In this document: positions 1 through 4,328 of the stretch, piece after piece
How the letters are laid out: each line of letters begins with the position of its first letter
Position numbering within the stretch: the first letter of the stretch is position 1
Notes under the pieces: generated by a model
Databases searched by the model: none
What the model was told of the DNA's origin: nothing
What the model saw: only the letters and a program-made list of their open reading frames with translations
Source of the DNA: Anaerolinea sp.
GTDB lineage: Bacteria; Chloroflexota; Anaerolineae; JAAEKA01
Assembly: GCA_014879765.1 (NCBI GenBank)
Contig: JACSRL010000661.1
Location: 1-8,724 of the forward strand
DNA length: 8,724 nt
Reading direction: 5' to 3'
Made by a program: the position numbers and the translations under genes

Positions 1-69
1 CCGGCGGGACGCCTGGCGGATCGTGGCTGGTGGACTGCACCGGCGGGACGCCTGGCGGATCGTGGCTGG
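1..69. repeat. 39-nt period tandem repeat at left edge
   Basis: A 30-nt stretch at 1-30 recurs exactly at 40-69, separated by 9 nt, so the period is 39 nt. The second copy ends at 69, where the sequence diverges. The array may continue beyond the left edge. The period is a multiple of three and all three forward frames are open across the repeat, so it could be the 3' end of an upstream gene or an intergenic minisatellite. Nothing here supports a product, and two of the three forward frames stop before or at the promoter that follows. Confidence 0.85.
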
Positions 70-96
70 GGGGAGCGTGCGCGGCGGGAGTCGATC

Positions 97-124
97 TTGA
101 CAAAAGCGGCCTTTCTCTTATAAT
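97..124 (+). promoter_or_regulatory. Sigma70-like promoter of the blaI-M56-DsbA operon
   Basis: TTGACA at 97-102 and TATAAT at 119-124 are separated by 16 nt, so both hexamers match the consensus exactly. Transcription would start near 131 and leave a leader of about 85 nt before the repressor start at 217. A weak dyad (CGTxA...TxACG) spans 126-139 over the predicted start point and could be an autoregulatory operator. It does not resemble the TACA/TGTA operators of staphylococcal BlaI, so the operator idea is only tentative. Confidence 0.85.
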
Positions 125-216
125 CCGTAAGACTTCACGCTCCATCACAGGTGCGGCGGAGACCGGGAACCTCCCGGACGATTTCGACGGTTCTTTTTGC
201 AGGACTCCGAGGCGCC

Positions 217-654
217 ATGAGTCAAGGCATCCCCATCCAATCCTTTCGCCTGCACCAGGAGGGGCTGGCGCGCGTCTTCGGCGAGCTGGAGGCCAAGGTC
301 ATGGAAGCGGTGTGGGACTTGCAGCAGCCCACCGTGCAGCAGGTCTGCGACCATCTGGGGCCGGACTACAACTACAAGACGGTGATGACCGTGCTCAACC
401 GTCTGGTGGACAAGCGCGCGCTGACCCGGCAGCGGGTGTCGCGCGCCTTCATCTATCGCGCCAGCCAGAGCCGCGAGGCCTTTCTTTGCCGCGTCTCACG
501 CGCCATCATGGGCGGTCTGGTGCGCGATTTCGGCAGCCTGGCCGTGGCCCAGTTCGTCGAGACGCTGGATGAAATCGATCCACAGCAGTTGGCCGAGCTG
601 GAGCGCATGGTGCAGGAGCGGCGGCGGGCGCAGATGGAGGCCGGCGATGACTAG
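217..654 (+). CDS. BlaI/MecI-family winged-helix transcriptional repressor
   Basis: A 145-residue protein of typical length for the BlaI/MecI/CopY family. The family pattern is clear: GELEAKVMEAVW at residues 22-33 (first helix), YKTVMTVLNRLVDK at 53-66 (recognition helix region), then an RAFIY strand at about 77-80 in the wing. The C-terminal half (about 85-145) is helical and would form the dimerisation domain. Family members repress their own operon and are inactivated when a partner M56 protease is activated. The ATG at 217 is preferred because the family core starts about 20 residues later and GAGG lies 4 nt upstream; the same frame could extend to 151, but that adds an Arg-rich, non-conserved segment lying within the leader. 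The last 8 nt overlap the M56 gene, which suggests translational coupling. The signal controlling it is not evident. Confidence 0.9.
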   Translation: MSQGIPIQSFRLHQEGLARVFGELEAKVMEAVWDLQQPTVQQVCDHLGPDYNYKTVMTVLNRLVDKRALTRQRVSRAFIYRASQSREAFLCRVSRAIMGGLVRDFGSLAVAQFVETLDEIDPQQLAELERMVQERRRAQMEAGDD

Positions 655-1597
655 GCCCAGTAGCGCCGGCCGCGCGTTCGCCGGGCTGCTGGCGCTGGCC
701 GCGGCCAGCCTGGCCCTGCTGGGCGGGCTGCTGGCGTGGCAGCTCCCGCACCTGGCCCACGGCGTCTGGCTGGCCTGCCAGAGCGCGGGCCAGGTCGTGG
801 AGGGCTATCTGCCGCTGGCCGGGCTGCTCCTGCCGCTGGGACTGCTGCTGGCTGGGCTGTTGCGCGGCCTGGGCAAGCTTTTCTCCCAACTGCGCTTCAC
901 CCGCGCGCTGCTGGACGATCTGGCCCGCCGCCGCTCTCCTCTGCCCCCTGGCCTGGCGCAGATGGCTGACAGCCTGGAGCTGACCGGCCGCCTGGCGCTG
1001 GTCGACGATCGGGAGCCCTACGCCTTCGCCGCCGGCCTGGCGCGGCCGGCCATTTGGCTGAGCAGCGGCCTGCTGGCCCTGCTCGATGAGGCTGAGCTGG
1101 CCGCGGTGCTGCGCCATGAGCGCCATCACCTGCGGCGGCGCGACCCGCTGCGGGTGTTGCTGGCCCGCAGCCTGGCGCAGGGGCTCTTCTTCCTGCCCGC
1201 AGCCGGCGCGCTGTGCCAGCTCTATCTGGAGGCCAAGGAAGTCGACGCCGACGCGGCCAGCGGCGCCAACCACGTGCTGGCCGCGGCCCTGGTGAAGCTG
1301 CTGCGGGCTGGCGCGCCCACACCGGCCCGCGCCAGCCTGGCGGCCGCCCGCCCCTCGGCCACGGCCGGCCGCATCCAGCGCCTGCTGGAGGGCGAGCCCT
1401 CGGGCCGAACCCTGGATCCGCTGCTTGTGCGCCGGCTTCTGGTCAGCCTGGCGTTGGCCGTTGCGCTGTGGAGCGCCAGCGCCGCCTCGCAGTCGCAGGC
1501 TGCCAGCCCGTTGGTGGGCGGCGAATGCGGCTACACCACCGTCGCTCCGCTGAACTTTACCCCCATGAACCTCGATACCCCCTACCAACAACGATGA
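647..1597 (+). CDS. M56-family (BlaR1/MecR1-like) membrane zinc metallopeptidase, sensorless
   Basis: A 316-residue membrane protein. Hydrophobic segments lie at about 10-33, 54-75, 168-190 and 263-280. The zinc motif HExxH is HERHH at 157-161, and the downstream third-ligand motif is E198-V-D-A-D202, so the peptidase site looks intact. In BlaR1/MecR1 this domain lies on the cytoplasmic side and, directly or indirectly, leads to cleavage of the BlaI/MecI repressor. Here the extracytoplasmic penicillin-binding sensor is absent: after the last membrane segment only about 36 residues remain. The start at ATG 647 sits inside the end of the repressor gene (8-nt overlap) with GGAGG at 636-640, giving ideal spacing. 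The stop overlaps a possible ATG at 1594 of the next gene. The product most likely pairs with the upstream repressor; how it senses a signal is unknown. Confidence 0.88.
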   Translation: MTRPSSAGRAFAGLLALAAASLALLGGLLAWQLPHLAHGVWLACQSAGQVVEGYLPLAGLLLPLGLLLAGLLRGLGKLFSQLRFTRALLDDLARRRSPLPPGLAQMADSLELTGRLALVDDREPYAFAAGLARPAIWLSSGLLALLDEAELAAVLRHERHHLRRRDPLRVLLARSLAQGLFFLPAAGALCQLYLEAKEVDADAASGANHVLAAALVKLLRAGAPTPARASLAAARPSATAGRIQRLLEGEPSGRTLDPLLVRRLLVSLALAVALWSASAASQSQAASPLVGGECGYTTVAPLNFTPMNLDTPYQQR

Positions 1598-1608
1598 GGA
1601 ATCAAACC

Positions 1609-3507
1609 ATGCACAACACCCTGCGCCAGTCGAAGAACCGGCTGGCTCCCATGCTGTTCGTTCTGCTCCTGGCTCTGTTGATCGTCGCGGCCGGCTGCGC
1701 CGCGCCGAGCGTTCCCAGCTCCGCCGTCGCCCCCACGGACGCCGCCGCCCCTGCGGCCGCGGCAACGCCGGCGGCCGCCAACACCGATGTGCGCAGCAAG
1801 GGCAGTCCCGACGCTGCCGTGACCATCGTCGAATACTCCGACTATCAGTGCCCCTTCTGCTCCCGCTGGGTCGGCGAAACCTACCCCGCGCTGCTGGAGC
1901 AGTATATCGACACCGGCAAGGTGCGCATCGAGTTCCGCGACTTCCCGCTGGACAGCCTGCATCCCAACGCGCACCTGGCCGCGGTGGCCGCTCGCTGCGC
2001 CGGCGCGCAGGGCGACTACTGGGGCATGCACGACCGCCTCTTCGGCAAGCAAAACGAATGGTCAAGCCTGGCCGATCCCAGCGAGACCTTCCAGAGCTAC
2101 GCCGGTGAGATGGGGCTGGACACAGCGGCCTTTCTGGCCTGCCTGAGCAGCGGCGAGTTCGATGCGGCCATCGCCCAGGACCTGCAGGCTGGCCAGGCCG
2201 CGGGCATCTCCGGCACCCCCAGCTTTTTGATCAACGGCAACCTGGTGGTGGGCGCCCAGCCGCTGGCCGCCTTCCAGCAGGCGCTGGACACTCTGCTGGC
2301 CGGCGGCGCGCTGGCGGATCCCAATGCGGCCGCTCAGCAGGAGCCGCAGCCGGTGGACATCCCCATCGAAGGCGCGCCGGTCATCGGCGACCCCAACGCG
2401 CCCATGACCATCGTGACCTACTCCGATTTCCAGTGCCCCTACTGCGCCCGTTTCGCCACGCAGACCTGGCCCACCCTGGTGCAGGAATACATCGACAGCG
2501 GCAAGGCCAAGATGGTTTTCAAGGACTTTCCGCTGGAGCAGATCCATCCCAACGCGCAGAAGGCGGCTGAGGCGGCCCGCTGCGTGCGGGAGCTGGCCGG
2601 AACCGATGACGCGTTCTGGGCCATGCACGATGTGCTCTTTGCCAACCAGGAGAGCTGGGGCGGCAGCGCGGATCCCAGCGAGCTCTTCACCGGCTACGCC
2701 GGCGAGGCCGGCGTGGCTGACGCCGCCGCCTTTGGCGAGTGCCTGAGCAGCGGCCGCCATGCCGAGGCGGTGCAGGCTGACCTGATGGAAGGGCTGAACT
2801 TCGGCGTGCGGGGCACCCCCACCTTCTTCCTGGACGGCCAGGCCCTGGTGGGCGCCCAGCCCATCGAGAACTTCCGCCAGGCCATCGCGATGGTCAACGA
2901 AGGGCTGAGCATCGCCCCCCCGCCGCAGCCGACCCCCGCGCCGGAGCCGACCCCTGCGCCGCTGCCGGAGGATGCATCGCTGGATGACGCCGCGGCCACC
3001 AAGGGCGACCCCAACGCGCCGGTGGTGATCGTCGAATACTCCGACTATCAGTGCCCCTTCTGCCAGCGCCACTTCGCCCAGGTCTGGCCGGAGCTGCAGC
3101 AGTACATCGACGACGGCACAGTGCTGTACGTCTTCAAGGACTTCCCGCTGACCTCCATCCATCCGCAGGCGCCCAAGGCGGCCGAGGCGGCCCGCTGCGC
3201 CGGCGACCAGGAAGCCTACTGGGCGATGCACGACATACTCTTCCAGAACCAGCAGCAATGGTCGGGCCAGACCACGGCCGTGGAGATCTTCAAGGGCTTC
3301 GCCGGCCAGCTTGGCCTGGATCAGGCCACCTTCGATCAGTGCCTGGACAGTGGCAAGCACGCCGCGGCCGTGGAGGCCAACCTGCAGCAGGGCGCTGGCT
3401 TTGGCGTGCGCGGCACGCCGGGCTTCTTCGTCAACCGTGTCCCGCTGCCCGGCGCCTATCCCATCGAGGCCTTCCAGCAGTTGATCCAGCAGGCGCTGCA
3501 AAATTAG
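1609..3507 (+). CDS. Triple-domain DsbA-like thioredoxin lipoprotein
   Basis: 632 residues. The N-terminus has a basic and hydrophobic signal (about 11-29) ending in VAAGC, with Cys30 as the likely lipidated residue, so the protein should be anchored outside the cytoplasmic membrane. After an Ala/Pro-rich linker come three homologous DsbA-like (thioredoxin_4 type) domains at about 66-232, 258-432 and 463-630. Each has a CPxC active site (C81-P-F-C84, C276-P-Y-C279, C482-P-F-C485), a GTP cis-proline motif (P204, P404, P604) and a further cysteine pair (C130/C178, C325/C378, C530/C578). A Pro-rich linker with PTPAPEPTPAP lies at 441-451. Expected role: thiol oxidation or isomerisation of exported proteins. 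ATG 1609 is chosen because GAGGA lies about 8 nt upstream; ATG 1594, overlapping the M56 stop, would add five residues. It is the last gene of the repressor/protease operon and precedes a cytochrome c maturation cluster. Confidence 0.92.
   Translation: MHNTLRQSKNRLAPMLFVLLLALLIVAAGCAAPSVPSSAVAPTDAAAPAAAATPAAANTDVRSKGSPDAAVTIVEYSDYQCPFCSRWVGETYPALLEQYIDTGKVRIEFRDFPLDSLHPNAHLAAVAARCAGAQGDYWGMHDRLFGKQNEWSSLADPSETFQSYAGEMGLDTAAFLACLSSGEFDAAIAQDLQAGQAAGISGTPSFLINGNLVVGAQPLAAFQQALDTLLAGGALADPNAAAQQEPQPVDIPIEGAPVIGDPNAPMTIVTYSDFQCPYCARFATQTWPTLVQEYIDSGKAKMVFKDFPLEQIHPNAQKAAEAARCVRELAGTDDAFWAMHDVLFANQESWGGSADPSELFTGYAGEAGVADAAAFGECLSSGRHAEAVQADLMEGLNFGVRGTPTFFLDGQALVGAQPIENFRQAIAMVNEGLSIAPPPQPTPAPEPTPAPLPEDASLDDAAATKGDPNAPVVIVEYSDYQCPFCQRHFAQVWPELQQYIDDGTVLYVFKDFPLTSIHPQAPKAAEAARCAGDQEAYWAMHDILFQNQQQWSGQTTAVEIFKGFAGQLGLDQATFDQCLDSGKHAAAVEANLQQGAGFGVRGTPGFFVNRVPLPGAYPIEAFQQLIQQALQN
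1825..1860 (+). repeat. 36-nt exact repeat, copy 1 (domain 1 active site)
   Basis: This 36-nt stretch encodes IVEYSDYQCPFC of the first thioredoxin domain. It is identical base for base to 3028-3063 in the third domain, while the flanking codons differ and the middle domain diverges here (TIVTYSDFQCPYC). Confidence 0.9.
3028..3063 (+). repeat. 36-nt exact repeat, copy 2 (domain 3 active site)
   Basis: Second copy of the stretch at 1825-1860, covering the CPFC active site of the third thioredoxin domain. Identity at silent positions suggests either a recent domain duplication or gene conversion between domains 1 and 3. Confidence 0.9.
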
Positions 3508-3529
3508 CCGTCATGCTCACCCTGAGGGT

Positions 3530-3581
3530 CGCCGAAGGCTTCCCCCTGGTTGCCAGCGGGGGATCCTTCGGCGCCTTCGGC
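3530..3581. repeat. Strong hairpin with two alternative 3' arms
   Basis: Arm CGCCGAAGG (3530-3538) pairs with CCTTCGGCG (3565-3573). An inner CCCCC (3542-3546) pairs with GGGGG (3558-3562) and encloses TGG-TTG-CCA. A second 3' arm, GCCTTCGGC (3573-3581), is an exact reverse complement of 3531-3539, so two mutually exclusive folds exist. It starts 23 nt after the stop of the triple-DsbA gene and may serve as transcription terminator or mRNA end-stabiliser. There is no run of T directly after it, so it looks more like a REP-type palindrome than a classical intrinsic terminator. Confidence 0.7.
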
Positions 3582-3618
3582 CGGCAGGGTAGAATTTTCC
3601 AGAAATCTGTAGTTCATT

Positions 3619-3634
3619 TGTGATCTACATCATA
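3619..3634. promoter_or_regulatory. CRP/FNR-family-like binding site upstream of ccmE
   Basis: The 16 bases TGTGATCTACATCATA match the E. coli CRP consensus TGTGATCTAGATCACA at 14 positions. The centre is about 75 bp upstream of the predicted ccmE transcription start, near positions used by upstream-acting CRP-type activators. Which regulator of the family would bind in this organism is unknown, and a single match can arise by chance. Confidence 0.4.
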
Positions 3635-3666
3635 CCTGATTGCTGAGAACTGTGGCACAATAGGCG

Positions 3667-3695
3667 TTGACACCGGTCGGCTTTGATGCTATACT
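3667..3695 (+). promoter_or_regulatory. Sigma70-like promoter of ccmE
   Basis: TTGACA at 3667-3672 and TATACT at 3690-3695 are separated by 17 nt. The expected start is near 3702, leaving a leader of about 39 nt before ccmE. The surrounding DNA (3585-3740) is clearly more AT-rich than the genes on either side, as expected for a promoter region. It indicates that the ccm genes are transcribed separately from the upstream operon. Confidence 0.85.
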
Positions 3696-3704
3696 CACGC
3701 ATCA
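3684..3704. promoter_or_regulatory. Dyad around the ccmE -10 box, candidate operator
   Basis: TGATGC (3684-3689) and GCATCA (3699-3704) are perfect inverted 6-bp arms with a 9-nt centre containing most of the -10 hexamer. A dimeric repressor bound here would block the promoter. The geometry fits an operator, but the protein is unknown. Confidence 0.45.
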
Positions 3705-3740
3705 TCGTCCGCCTGAACTCAACACGTTAGGAGAGTCTCT

Positions 3741-4229
3741 ATGACAGAGTCGACAATTCTGACTGGCCCTCAACTGGAAGCCAAGCCGGCCAACCGCAAA
3801 CTCAAGTTCTTCATCGGCGCGGTGGTGATCTTCGCGGCCATCGGCTTCCTGGTCTTCAACGCCATGAGCAGCGCCGGCGCCTACTACATGACCGTGCCGG
3901 AGCTGACGGCCCAGACCGAACAGTACGTCGGCAAGAACGTGCGCGTCAGCGGCGTCGTGGTCGACGAGAGCGTCGATTACAACGCGTCTGAGTTGATCCT
4001 GCGCTTCAACATCGGTGAAGGGGAGAACCAACTGCCCATCTACTTCCACGGCCCGCGGCCCGACAACTTCGTGCGCGCGGCCGAGGCCATCGTCGAGGGC
4101 AAGCTGGGCGAGGATGGCGTCCTCTATGCCAACTCCCTGCTGCTCAAATGCCCCTCGCGCTACGAGGAGCACGGCGGCGAGCAGAAGCCGGTGGACTACG
4201 AGGAGATCCAGGTCGAATCGATTGGCTGA
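3741..4229 (+). CDS. ccmE: Cytochrome c maturation protein CcmE, CxxxY variant heme chaperone
   Basis: 162 residues. A short cytoplasmic N-terminus is followed by one membrane anchor (about 22-40) and an extracytoplasmic OB-fold domain (about 46-140). The family features YYMTVPEL (48-55), VRVSGVVVDESV (67-78), LRFNIGEG and AEAIVEGKLGEDGVLYANSLLLKC (114-137) are in the expected order. The heme-binding motif is C137-P-S-R-Y141 instead of the classical HxxxY. Such CxxxY forms are described in archaea and Desulfovibrio (System I*). CcmE receives heme from the CcmABC machinery and passes it to apocytochrome. The start at 3741 has AGGAG at 3729-3733 with 7-nt spacing. The C-terminal tail (142-162) is acidic. 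Its own promoter and a downstream terminator suggest it can be expressed alone. Confidence 0.93.
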   Translation: MTESTILTGPQLEAKPANRKLKFFIGAVVIFAAIGFLVFNAMSSAGAYYMTVPELTAQTEQYVGKNVRVSGVVVDESVDYNASELILRFNIGEGENQLPIYFHGPRPDNFVRAAEAIVEGKLGEDGVLYANSLLLKCPSRYEEHGGEQKPVDYEEIQVESIG

Positions 4230-4236
4230 GTGCGCA

Positions 4237-4253
4237 GAGACTTCGGAAGTCTC
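4237..4253. repeat. Short perfect palindrome after ccmE
   Basis: GAGACTT (4237-4243) and AAGTCTC (4247-4253) form a 7-bp stem with a CGG loop, 7 nt after the ccmE stop. There is no T-run after it. It resembles the other short palindromes in this window and may be a dispersed repeat or an mRNA 3' stabiliser. Confidence 0.5.
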
Positions 4254-4277
4254 GCCAGACCCTAGACCCTATCATCT

Positions 4278-4317
4278 GCGGTCGCTCGTTCCCAGGGGCG
4301 GGCGACCGCTTTTCTTG
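4278..4317 (+). terminator. Rho-independent terminator between ccmE and the cytochrome gene
   Basis: GCGGTCGC (4278-4285) pairs perfectly with GCGACCGC (4302-4309) around a 16-nt loop and is followed at once by TTTTCTT (4310-4316). The T-tract ends 12 nt before the ATG of the next gene, so it could fully stop ccmE transcription or act as an attenuator controlling read-through into the cytochrome-ccmABC genes. Confidence 0.75.
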
Positions 4318-4328
4318 TCCAGCTTCGC

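Noticed and set aside
1..120. End of an upstream gene at the left edge
   Set aside because: Three forward frames are open across the repeat and none gives a recognisable protein; the evidence supports only a repeat.
1213..1593. N-terminal extension of the thioredoxin lipoprotein
   Set aside because: It would overlap the M56 gene in another frame, is Arg/Pro rich, and would bury the signal peptide and lipobox Cys more than 100 residues inside the protein.
506..2065. Long minus-strand open frame across the M56 gene
   Set aside because: Low-complexity Arg/Gln/Ala-rich translation crossing three genes on the other strand, with no motif; a shadow.
2062..3501. Long open frame on the minus strand, 479 codons
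   Set aside because: Antisense to the triple thioredoxin gene and itself threefold repetitive only because that gene is; no domain or ribosome site.
4270..4275. TATCAT as a -10 box for the cytochrome gene
   Set aside because: No acceptable -35 hexamer lies 15-19 nt upstream and the element falls directly before the terminator stem.
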